Assembly: GCA_016715865.1 (NCBI GenBank)
Contig: JADJXM010000020.1
Span: forward strand, 32,642 to 96,641
Length of the DNA: 64,000 bases
Source of the DNA: Acidobacteriota bacterium
Lineage (GTDB): Bacteria; Acidobacteriota; Blastocatellia; RBC074
Reading direction: 5' to 3'
Made by a program: the position numbers and the translations under genes. This document shows, piece after piece, positions 51,958-61,027 of the stretch; the first letter of the stretch is position 1; every line of letters begins with the position of its first letter. The notes beneath the pieces were generated by a model. It saw nothing but the letters and a program-made list of their open reading frames with translations. It was not told the origin of the DNA and did not search any database.

Positions 51958-53933
51958 CAGAGTTCCTCCTCGTCATCGATTGCGTCTTCGATCAATGCGT
52001 CGAGCGAGTCTGCCTGCGGAGCAGCGCCCCTTCTCCGACCGGCCCGTATGACCGGCGCCGGAGCGGCGACTTCGAGCACCCTGCCCAGTTCGGTCCGCAA
52101 CCCATTATTCAGCCCCAGCACGGTCTGCTTGTTGATCTCGATTCTGCCGTCCTTGCTCGCCACGGGCGCGATCGTCTGTTCGAGCGCGGCCATTATTCCA
52201 ACTCGATCGCCCGTCTTGCGGATGGCGGCCAGATCCAACCCGAGCCCCGTGGCGATGATCTCGTCGAGATCGCCGCGAACATCGAGAGGCCGGCCGGGAT
52301 CCGCGATGGGCCTTCGCGGTCCGATGATCCGCGTCCGGTTGATCACCATTTCGTCCATCATGCCCAGCGCGACGAAACGGCTCAGATCGACCGATGCATC
52401 GAGCGCGGAGGGGAGTTTGACCGCCGCGATCTCTTCGAGCAGCCTGCGTATCCTGCCGGCGCCGAACTGCTCGCTTCTGAATCGCATGAGTGCTGAAACG
52501 ATCGAAAGCTGTGAGAGCGCGAGCAGGCGTCCGATCTCGAAGGCCGCGGCGTATGACAGGTCCTCGCGCCCGTCCGGCACGACGCGCCGCAGTTGATCGG
52601 CGGAATGGGCGATCTCGAGCGGCTCTCCCGGTTTCGACTGATCTCGCTTGGTAGGGAACGGGACGCACGGTCCGCGATACCAGGCGCGCATCCTGTCGCC
52701 GCGGCGCGATCGATGGTCGAGCCCGATATGTCCCGTCTGAACGAGCTCGGCATCGCTCGGTGTCTCTGCGGGAGCCGAACCGAGCAGGCTGACGTCGAGA
52801 TCCCGCATGAGGCTCTCGAATGTCGCTCCTTCATTGGTCGTGAACGACCAGTGAGCGAGCACAGGAAACCGCAGAACCTTCTCCCTGGCGAACAGTTCGA
52901 TTGGAAGGCGGAAACCGATCGCCATGCCGTCGCGAACCAGGCGTTTGGCGTCAGGATCGAGCGCCACCGTGTTGACGTGCTGCGTCGCGCTCGACCATTG
53001 CCCCGAGACCGGCTGATCGTTCATCGCCGCCGCCCCGTCGATCGACGAGCCCACGCGCGGAGCCCTGTATTCGATCGCCGCATTCGGCGCGCGCGTGGCC
53101 CTGTCAGATCTGCGGGATGCGCGCGCTCCGGCCGGGAGCGCGACGTTTCCAGCGAAGTTGCCTCCCATCACTCGAGGATCGGGCCCGATGCGCGGATCGA
53201 TCGTCGCCAGCGCACGCCAGTCCTGTGCGAGCGCGAAGTTGAAATGGTCGACAGGAGGCTCCGGCGGCGGGAGCGCATCGAGCTGGCCTTCAAGATTGAC
53301 AAGGCAGGCCATGTAACGCACCGGCTTCTTGTTCGCCTCATCGAAGACCGGTAGCCGGTTGGCCAGCACCACGGCCAGCCATCCGTCGTCATCTCCGTTG
53401 GCCAGTTCGGTATCGTCGATGTTTACTTCCCGCACGTGAACCATCAGTTCCAGATCCTGCTTGCACGGAAAGATCTTTTTGACCACCGTTTCGGTGACGG
53501 CCAGGTAGAGCCCCTGCTCGACGTCCTTGTCGGTCGCGGCGTCGAGCAGTTTCGTGCCTTCGGTGACGCATTGAGCCACCGGCGTGGCGGACGAAAGCTG
53601 GGCCTCGCCCTCGGCAACCACCACCATTGCCAGCCACGGAATCGATGAGGGCGTCGCCACACCCTCCGGATTTCGCTCCCACGGGAGAGTCCGCCGTTTG
53701 AGCACGATCTGCGGCAGCCGGTCGCCAAAAGCGCCCTCGGCATTGGCCGGAGGAAACGTCGACAGAATCTGATCGGTCGGCATCGTGTATCGCGGCGAGG
53801 CGACGATCACGTGCGTCCGCTCGGCCGCCACAGTGAAGGGCAGTCCCGTCTGATCGGTTACAAGCTCGTATCGGCCAGCCGTTACCGTCGGAATCACGTT
53901 CGAATGCAGAATGAAATGTCCGGTTTTGGGCAT
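51957..53933 (-). CDS. 658-aa protein of unknown function (DUF6603 operon)
   Basis: Starts MPKTGHFILHSNVIPTVTAG, followed by a beta-rich N-terminal half (RYELVTDQTGLPFTVAAERT, ELMVHVREVNIDDTELANGD, GWLAVVLANRLPVFDEANKK). A likely disordered Arg-rich linker (ARASRRSDRATRAPN) lies near the middle. The C-terminal half is helical (AAAFEIGRLLALSQLSIVSA, FGAGRIRRLLEEIAAVKLP). The early beta part (MVVVAEGEAQLSS) has no known motif. Start and stop overlap the neighbouring genes by one base (TGATG). I do not recognise a family. Confidence 0.72.
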   Translation of the reverse strand: MPKTGHFILHSNVIPTVTAGRYELVTDQTGLPFTVAAERTHVIVASPRYTMPTDQILSTFPPANAEGAFGDRLPQIVLKRRTLPWERNPEGVATPSSIPWLAMVVVAEGEAQLSSATPVAQCVTEGTKLLDAATDKDVEQGLYLAVTETVVKKIFPCKQDLELMVHVREVNIDDTELANGDDDGWLAVVLANRLPVFDEANKKPVRYMACLVNLEGQLDALPPPEPPVDHFNFALAQDWRALATIDPRIGPDPRVMGGNFAGNVALPAGARASRRSDRATRAPNAAIEYRAPRVGSSIDGAAAMNDQPVSGQWSSATQHVNTVALDPDAKRLVRDGMAIGFRLPIELFAREKVLRFPVLAHWSFTTNEGATFESLMRDLDVSLLGSAPAETPSDAELVQTGHIGLDHRSRRGDRMRAWYRGPCVPFPTKRDQSKPGEPLEIAHSADQLRRVVPDGREDLSYAAAFEIGRLLALSQLSIVSALMRFRSEQFGAGRIRRLLEEIAAVKLPSALDASVDLSRFVALGMMDEMVINRTRIIGPRRPIADPGRPLDVRGDLDEIIATGLGLDLAAIRKTGDRVGIMAALEQTIAPVASKDGRIEINKQTVLGLNNGLRTELGRVLEVAAPAPVIRAGRRRGAAPQADSLDALIEDAIDDEEEL

Positions 53934-56900
53934 CAGCGTCGCCCTCCCTTCTTACCGCTCCTAACTTTTCTGCCTTTTGTTTTGGCCTTGCTCGAGGGCT
54001 TGCCGGCTTTGGCGACTTTCGCCGGCTTGCGCTTCGCAGAAACCGGGGGCGTCATCTCCGGCGGACGACCTGCGGCCATGGTTTTTGCCAGCTTGCGCTC
54101 TTCGGTCGTTCTGGTCGGGCCGAGCCATTCGAGCCTGCTCGATCCGGACTTTCCGCCCTGCATGGCGGCCATCGGGCGAACAGCTGCATCCAATCCACGC
54201 GCGGAGATGAGTGATATCGTTCCGGTTGCATCCAGTTCCGGTGAGCCCATCACTCCGATCAGTGACCAGCCGGTCTGGCTGGCGACCGTCACTACCACCG
54301 GCCGATTGCGCTCGGGCACGATGTCATAGGCGATGACGCTGCGATTCTCCATCGCCAAGAGCACCGGGGCGCGCTCGCTGCCGTCCGCGTTGAGCGCTCG
54401 GCTTGCGCCGTCGAGTCCCATCAGAAGCTGACGCCCGTCGACCTGATCTCCGAAAGCCGCCGGATCGTCGATCACCAGGGCAACCGCCGTCACGCCTTCG
54501 GAGAAGGTCGTGGTGACAGTGGTCACTCCCTGCGCCAGCTCGGCGCCGTTGATCCAGCCCGCATCCAGACGCTCGCGATGCTGCCTCAGCGAATCGCTGG
54601 TCGAGCGAACGATGCAACCCGGAGCGATCGCCGTCGCCCAGCCGGCGTAAGGCATCTGCATCCCGGCGTGCCATCCGGCCAGTCCCGCCGCGGATGTTTC
54701 GCCCTGTCCGATAGCCACGATCCGCTCGACTCCCCGGACGATCTCGATGTCGGAGTTCTTGCCGTCTCCCTGCGTGCTTCCGACAAGTCTGTCGGCGACG
54801 ATCTCGCCACCGTGACTGAGCAGCACGACGCGCGCCGGATCACCCGTAACTTTCAGCCGCGGACGCTCGCCCTCGAGCCCCGCGTCCGCGCGCGCGTTGG
54901 GCATCCTCAGAATGACCGTCTGACCCGTCGCCAGCACGGCTCCCGCGGTTCCGCGAGACCTCAACCGCGGAGCGGCGAGCGACATGGTGAAGCTGCTCAG
55001 ATCTTCGACCGCAGCTCCGCTCCGCGCCACCACCGCCGACGCCGCGTGAGCGACAGCAGTCGGAGGCACGCCCACCGCGCCGATCACGGTTCTTCCACGC
55101 GCCTGCGCCTCGGGATCGAGTGCGACCAGACGCGCCGCGATCGAACGGCTCCGTTCGGCCTCGACCGAAGCGAATGTCGGCGGATCTGTCCTCCACGCTC
55201 GCGCCGAGCCCTTGACCGTCGTCCGCGTCTTCGATCCCGTGCTCAGATCCACGGTTGCGCCGTAGAGTATTCCGACCGCCACCGGCGGATCGATGAAGTG
55301 ATCGTATACCTTCGCCGGCGGAGTCGCACCGATGCCGGGCTTGACCGTGACCGGCGGAGTCTCGATCCCCTCGGTCAGCGTTCCGAGCAGCGGAGGCGAC
55401 TGCCGCTCCCCGCGCATAGAGGCCAGAGCTGTCGGCGTGGCCGTATCGGCAAGGTACTTCTTCGCTTCAAGGAACGCTCCCTTGACCGTCGTCGGCCCGG
55501 TGATCAGATCGGTCACGGCTTTCGCGTCGTTCCTGATCTGCGTCACGATCGAGGCCGATCGACTGAACGGAAGCGGTTTGCGCTTGCCGATCTCGACCTG
55601 GTAGTAGGGGATCTCGGGCCCGCCGCCCGATGGAGTCGCGCGGGCCTCGAGATCGAGTTCGTTGAGCGCCTCGATCATCTCGGCCTTCGGCACCTTGCGG
55701 TTGTTCATATCCTGCGGCGGCCCCCAGATGCCTGCCGGGAACGCGCCGAACGGGCGCGCTGTGGCCTTGAACGGGAACTGCTGCGATACGCTGTTGCGCT
55801 GCCATGTCAGTGTGATCGTCGGCAGCACGTTGGATTTGACCATCGGCGCCACTCCGAGTGTGCCGCTCGCGGGATGCGAAGTCGTCTGGTTCGATGTGGC
55901 CAGCGTGCGCTGGACCTGAGTCGCCGGCACCGTGCTGGTGAAGGTGAGACCGAACTCCGCCACCACGACGAACGGACGGGCTGACGAACCATCCGGCGTC
56001 GAGTCTTCGCCCTTCGACGGCTGCGCGCCGAATGAGGTCATCAGCGCGTGAGCCCGCGCCCCGGTCGTATCGGCCGGTTCGAGGTACTTGTCGATGAATG
56101 CCTGCGCGCTGATCGGTTCGAGCTGCGCATTGTCCGATCCGCCGAACTCGACCGTCAGTTCGATCGGTCCGACCTCGAATGTCGCCTTGCCGTGGAAATC
56201 CGGCCCCGTCACATCGATCCGCGCGCCGATGCTGATCGAGATCGTGATCTCGCCAAACAGCCAGGTGTCGATCGTGACGCCGGCCGAGATCCGCGCATAT
56301 GCGTTGACCTGATAATGGAACGGATCGAAATAGACGATGCCGTGCGCGCCGAATTTGACCTCAGCCCAGGCGGGGCCGAAATCGGCCGAGGCGTGGAAGT
56401 CGCCTCCCGCCATGAGAGCCTCGGATGTCAATGCGAAATAACTGCCCGACTCGATGACGATCGCGCTGCTGACGCTCCAGCGCATTCCGAGCCGCGGCAC
56501 CTGCGGGTATCCGTCGCGATGAAAATCGGGATGATATCCGCCGAGGGTCAGCACGAACTCGCCGCGATGCTCGCCCTTGAACCAGATGACATACGCGAAT
56601 CCGCCCGTCAGCCTGATGTCCGGATAGAGCAGCCACGAATTGTCAGTCAGTTGCCCCTGCACCCAGAGCACGCCTTCCGAGCTGGAAAAGCGCACCAGCA
56701 GCGCGATCTCGATCGAGACCAGCGCCACCTGCGGCCTCGGCAACGCCATCCGCGCCAGCCCCAGCAGGTTGATGTCAAGCCCGTCGCCGATCTGCACCGC
56801 GACCACTGCGATTCCGTCGACCAGCGCGAAACTGTTGAACGACAGTCCGGCCGCGAACCAGAAGACCCCGCGCTCCATCGGGAAGTACTGCCCCAGGGCC

Positions 56901-59900
56901 CGCAATTGCGCCATCGGATCCTGCGGCTGCGCCGCGATGTCGAGCGCCTGGATCAGCGGATAATCGCCGAACCGCGAAAGATCCGTCGGCACGACCAGCC
57001 GCCGGTTGATGCCGAAACCTCCGCCGATGCCCGTCAGGAAGAATGCCGGCGGCCCGCCGATCGGCCCGTTGACCGCTCCGACCGCAAAGAAGGCGACGAA
57101 CTTCTGTCCGTCCTGCTCGCCCTCGCCGAATCCGCCGAAGATCGTGATGCCGTATACCGCGAAGCGCCCGAGCAGCATCCCCAGATATTCGATGCCGACA
57201 TCCGTCTGCTGCTTGAGCAGTCCTCCGGCGATCGTCACGCCGGCCATGTCCGCCGAGACCGCCAGACCCGCCAGATCGACCGCCCAGTTGTTGGCGTTGA
57301 AGAAATCGCCGTTCGAGACGAGGTAGGTGATTTGCAGGTCGTCCACCGCGCAGGTCAGGCCGAAGAGCGAGATCGAGCCGTCCATGAGCAGCGAAATGCG
57401 TTCGAGCCGGCCGTTCGGCATCGTCGCGCCGAATCCGATCTGTTCGAGGTAGAGCGGTCCGAAACCGCGCTGAATGGCAATCCACCACGGCCCGTCGCCG
57501 TCCCCGGCCCGCAGAGTGAACGAGACCGGATTGCTGCCGTGCTTCTGAACGGCCAGCGCCGGTGAGAAGGCCGGCTGCGGCGGAGTCGGGCCGGTATCGC
57601 GCATGACTCCCTGCGCGATGCCGTTGTCCCCCTTCGCCCCGCTGGTCGGAACCGCAAGGTTCGAGAACTGCAACTGCACGCCCCCGCCCTTCACTCCGCC
57701 GCTGTCGATCTTCGCGAAGGTGTGCACCGCGATCGATTCGAGCGTGAATCCCGCGTCAATCAGCGGTCCCGAACTCTTGCCGATCCGCAGGCCAACGCCG
57801 TTCACCGCCAGGCTCGGCGTGAACCTGAGCGGCAGCGTATCCGGCAGAAATCCCACGAACAGGCCGCCGTCGCCCGGCGGATTGTTCTGGATCCATGAGT
57901 CGTTGTTTTCCAGCCACAGCGAGACGTCTCCCGTCACCAGCGGGAACCGCCCCGTCAGTCCGGCCTGCAGTCCGATCACGTTGTCGACCTTGATGAACGA
58001 GATTGCGAGCTGATCGACCGTGATCGAGATGCCCGCCCCCGCAATGTTCGTGAACAGTTTGTGGATCCGCGCCAGCAGAGTCGCCGGATCGAAGAGTCCG
58101 TTGATGAGTGCAGTCGGATCCGGCTGATCGCTGAGCACCACCCCGCGCATCAGATTGCGGACATTCGTCGCTCCGACGCCGGTGTCGAGAAGCTGCTGCA
58201 CCTTCGACTGCGCGATGGCCACCCCGGCCACCAGATCGGAGATCGCCTCGACGATCCGCAGCGCTACCGTCGTCGGATCTGTGTTCTCGGTCGCCGATGT
58301 GATCAGACCGTCGCTGGCGACGACATCGAACTGATGTGTATTCAGCAGCCAGCGCGCCGCAAACCGGTGAGTTCCGTCGATCGCCATGCCGATCGCGATG
58401 CGACGCCCACCCGAGGGGCTCTCTCCGGCCGCGACCGTGACGAACGGGCGCAGAATCACTCCGCCCGCGTCGATCGACGCCGGCCCGGCGGTGATCGCCA
58501 GTTCATCGAGTCCGGCCGCGCTGAGCGAGACCTTGAAGCTGGCCTCCTGAAGTCCAGGGACCGCCAGCGACACGGCATCGAGTGTCACCGTTCCTGTCGC
58601 CGGCGCCCACGTGAGCGAAACTCCCGAGATCGCCACGCTCAGTTCGTTCGGGTCGCCGGTCACATTGACAGCCGGCGGCACGAACGCCTCGACAAGCGGA
58701 GCCAGATTATTCAGACCGACCGAGATGATCGACGGCAGTGCCGAGTTGAGCGAGCCGCGAGGATCGATGCTCCACTGATGCAGGGCCGCGCCGTCGAACT
58801 TCCTGGGATTGCCGGATCGCAGCGCCAGCGCATCACCAACCGCTTGGACCAGATTGCCTGTTGTGCCCGGCACCTCGGCCAGCCTGTCGAGCAGGAACGG
58901 CAGGGCCGCTTCAGCCGCCGCCGCGAGCGATCCGAGGCCTGCAAATGGAATCAGTGAAATGTCGCTGCCCGTCGCGGGACGCAGGAACAGTTCGATCCCG
59001 CCCGCGCCGAGCCTGACGTAAACCGCCTGCCGGCCTGGATCAGCGCCCGTCAATCCGACGTGCGCTTCGAGCCCCGGTACCGGCGGCCCTGAAGGCGCCA
59101 CTGTCAGCGTCGCGCTGAGCCCTCCCGCCAGCCGTGCTGTCACGCCCGCCGGAGCTCCCCAGACCGTCGGATCGACCGACAATGCCAGCCTGGCGCCCGC
59201 GCCAGCGGACTCAACCTTCAGGCTCACACCGTTGGCCAGATCGAGCGGAGAGCCCGCCGCGCCTGCGACGCCAAGCAGCGGTCGCAGCGCATCGAAGAGT
59301 CCCTGAATCCTGCCCGGACTTGCCGCCAGCGAACCGGCGCTCAGAATCCACCCGGCAGGATCCGCCAGCAGACCCGCCAGCGGACGCAGCGCGCGATCGG
59401 CATCGCCCGCCGAACCATAGAGCAGCCCGAGCGCATCGAGCACCGCGTCGATGACCGGCCTCGCCGAATCGTCCGCGCGGCGCATCAGTTCCAGCGCCGC
59501 ATGCCCGCCAAGACTGGGCGCGGCTTTGGTCAGCGTCCGCGCGATCGTCTGCGCGTCCGGATTCGGCCACATCTGCACCGTCTCGACCGCGCCGCCCGGC
59601 TGAGTCCAGTTCATCGAAATCTGGAACGGGCTCAACTGCAGCGTCAGACTGAGCGCGCCTTGTGGCTGCGATGAAGTATCCGTGCCGAAACGCACGTGCC
59701 CGCCGAGCCCCGAGGGCGAAGCCAGCACATCGACCTCCCAGCCGAAGCGCCCGCTCGCGTCTCCGCCTCCCTGCACGTGGACCGTCCGGCTGCTCAGATC
59801 GATGCTTGAACTGAGCGGACCCAGCAATGTTGCAACCGCATTCGAAACGCTCGATCCGGCTGCGGCCAGTCGCTGCGTCACGAACTCCGCCGGATCGTGT

Positions 59901-61027
59901 ATCAACTGGTCGATCGCATCCGCCTCGACTCCGCCGTTCGGCGCGATGATGCTCAGTGCAGTCAGCAGATCCTTGAGCGCTACGGATGCCGTTCCCGCAG
60001 CGTCCGCTGTGACGCGCTGGATCGCCGCGGCCAGCAGTATTCGCGCCTCGGGCAGCACTGGCGCCGCTCCGGCGCCGGTTCCCAGCACGAGCCGCTCCCA
60101 CGACTGACCGTTAACGCGCGCATCGTGAAGCGTCACAGTCGCCGTCCCCTGCCCGCCGTCGAGCGGCAACTGCACGTCCGCCGTCAACATTCGCAGTTCC
60201 ATCTCCGGCGTCGAGGTCAGCCACCCGAGCCGGTCGCCGATGCGCAACTGCGTTCGCAGATGGCGGTTCGTATCGACACCGCTCGCGAGATCGTATGAAA
60301 ACAGCTTGAGCAGAGCACTGCCGGTGACTGAGACCGTTCCGCTCGTTGTCGGAGCGAGGATATAACGCAGTCCGGCGTGGATCCCCGTCGGCGGCGGCAA
60401 GTCCTCGCTCGCGCGCGCCCGCGCGCGCGACGCGAGCCCCGCGGCGACGATCGCCGTCATCGCTCGTCCGATCTGATCTTTCGTCACCGATCCGAAGATC
60501 GCCGTCACGTTGAGCCCCGCGCGCGGCGCCGGCGGAGCAACCGCGGGCGGGCGCAGATCGGCAGTCGGATCGGTCCGATCAGCCAGTCCCATCATCGCGC
60601 CGACCAGCGCGCGACCGAGCGCAAGGTCCTCATCCTCTGGCTCTTCTTCACCCGCCGGCTCTGCGGGGAGCAGGCGATGCAGCAACCGCAGAGCATCGGC
60701 CGTCGGTTGCGTGTTGAGCGCAGTCAGCGAGATCGAAGACAGCGGCGTCCCCAGCGTGATCAGCTCAGTGACGGCACTCTTCTCTTCAGCGATCAGGCGC
60801 GCGGCGTGGCCCGCACCGTCGATTGCCACAATGCAGATGTCGGCGCTTACTATGGCCAGCGCATCGATCACTCGACCGAGCCGCGCTGCCTGCTCCGGCG
60901 TGCCGTCGGTCGCGCTCCCCGGCGTCAGACAATCGGCTCGACTGCCGAGCGCAACAAACCATTCGCCTGTGGCCCCCGTCGGCGCCGTGAACATATTCGC
61001 GGCCAGCCCCGGATCGGTCAGGTTCAC
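53933..61027 (-). CDS. 2364-aa DUF6603-like giant protein with basic tail
   Basis: It starts at GTG 61027, overlapping the 923-aa gene stop (GTGA). The first ~170 residues look like an alpha/beta (lipase-like) fold: IVAIDGAGHAARLIAEEKSA then LITLGTPLSSISLTAL. A long beta-rich section follows. Around residues ~1280-1330 is the most family-like part: GEGEQDGQKFVAFFAVGAVN, GPPAFFLTGIGGGFGINRRL, VVPTDLSRFGDYPLIQALDI. I assign these to DUF6603 from memory. The C-terminal quarter has more strands and an extremely basic end (the last ~35 residues are mostly Lys, Arg, Ala and Gly), which could bind nucleic acid or polyanions. No signal or membrane segment is seen. Confidence 0.75.
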   Translation of the reverse strand: MNLTDPGLAANMFTAPTGATGEWFVALGSRADCLTPGSATDGTPEQAARLGRVIDALAIVSADICIVAIDGAGHAARLIAEEKSAVTELITLGTPLSSISLTALNTQPTADALRLLHRLLPAEPAGEEEPEDEDLALGRALVGAMMGLADRTDPTADLRPPAVAPPAPRAGLNVTAIFGSVTKDQIGRAMTAIVAAGLASRARARASEDLPPPTGIHAGLRYILAPTTSGTVSVTGSALLKLFSYDLASGVDTNRHLRTQLRIGDRLGWLTSTPEMELRMLTADVQLPLDGGQGTATVTLHDARVNGQSWERLVLGTGAGAAPVLPEARILLAAAIQRVTADAAGTASVALKDLLTALSIIAPNGGVEADAIDQLIHDPAEFVTQRLAAAGSSVSNAVATLLGPLSSSIDLSSRTVHVQGGGDASGRFGWEVDVLASPSGLGGHVRFGTDTSSQPQGALSLTLQLSPFQISMNWTQPGGAVETVQMWPNPDAQTIARTLTKAAPSLGGHAALELMRRADDSARPVIDAVLDALGLLYGSAGDADRALRPLAGLLADPAGWILSAGSLAASPGRIQGLFDALRPLLGVAGAAGSPLDLANGVSLKVESAGAGARLALSVDPTVWGAPAGVTARLAGGLSATLTVAPSGPPVPGLEAHVGLTGADPGRQAVYVRLGAGGIELFLRPATGSDISLIPFAGLGSLAAAAEAALPFLLDRLAEVPGTTGNLVQAVGDALALRSGNPRKFDGAALHQWSIDPRGSLNSALPSIISVGLNNLAPLVEAFVPPAVNVTGDPNELSVAISGVSLTWAPATGTVTLDAVSLAVPGLQEASFKVSLSAAGLDELAITAGPASIDAGGVILRPFVTVAAGESPSGGRRIAIGMAIDGTHRFAARWLLNTHQFDVVASDGLITSATENTDPTTVALRIVEAISDLVAGVAIAQSKVQQLLDTGVGATNVRNLMRGVVLSDQPDPTALINGLFDPATLLARIHKLFTNIAGAGISITVDQLAISFIKVDNVIGLQAGLTGRFPLVTGDVSLWLENNDSWIQNNPPGDGGLFVGFLPDTLPLRFTPSLAVNGVGLRIGKSSGPLIDAGFTLESIAVHTFAKIDSGGVKGGGVQLQFSNLAVPTSGAKGDNGIAQGVMRDTGPTPPQPAFSPALAVQKHGSNPVSFTLRAGDGDGPWWIAIQRGFGPLYLEQIGFGATMPNGRLERISLLMDGSISLFGLTCAVDDLQITYLVSNGDFFNANNWAVDLAGLAVSADMAGVTIAGGLLKQQTDVGIEYLGMLLGRFAVYGITIFGGFGEGEQDGQKFVAFFAVGAVNGPIGGPPAFFLTGIGGGFGINRRLVVPTDLSRFGDYPLIQALDIAAQPQDPMAQLRALGQYFPMERGVFWFAAGLSFNSFALVDGIAVVAVQIGDGLDINLLGLARMALPRPQVALVSIEIALLVRFSSSEGVLWVQGQLTDNSWLLYPDIRLTGGFAYVIWFKGEHRGEFVLTLGGYHPDFHRDGYPQVPRLGMRWSVSSAIVIESGSYFALTSEALMAGGDFHASADFGPAWAEVKFGAHGIVYFDPFHYQVNAYARISAGVTIDTWLFGEITISISIGARIDVTGPDFHGKATFEVGPIELTVEFGGSDNAQLEPISAQAFIDKYLEPADTTGARAHALMTSFGAQPSKGEDSTPDGSSARPFVVVAEFGLTFTSTVPATQVQRTLATSNQTTSHPASGTLGVAPMVKSNVLPTITLTWQRNSVSQQFPFKATARPFGAFPAGIWGPPQDMNNRKVPKAEMIEALNELDLEARATPSGGGPEIPYYQVEIGKRKPLPFSRSASIVTQIRNDAKAVTDLITGPTTVKGAFLEAKKYLADTATPTALASMRGERQSPPLLGTLTEGIETPPVTVKPGIGATPPAKVYDHFIDPPVAVGILYGATVDLSTGSKTRTTVKGSARAWRTDPPTFASVEAERSRSIAARLVALDPEAQARGRTVIGAVGVPPTAVAHAASAVVARSGAAVEDLSSFTMSLAAPRLRSRGTAGAVLATGQTVILRMPNARADAGLEGERPRLKVTGDPARVVLLSHGGEIVADRLVGSTQGDGKNSDIEIVRGVERIVAIGQGETSAAGLAGWHAGMQMPYAGWATAIAPGCIVRSTSDSLRQHRERLDAGWINGAELAQGVTTVTTTFSEGVTAVALVIDDPAAFGDQVDGRQLLMGLDGASRALNADGSERAPVLLAMENRSVIAYDIVPERNRPVVVTVASQTGWSLIGVMGSPELDATGTISLISARGLDAAVRPMAAMQGGKSGSSRLEWLGPTRTTEERKLAKTMAAGRPPEMTPPVSAKRKPAKVAKAGKPSSKAKTKGRKVRSGKKGGRR

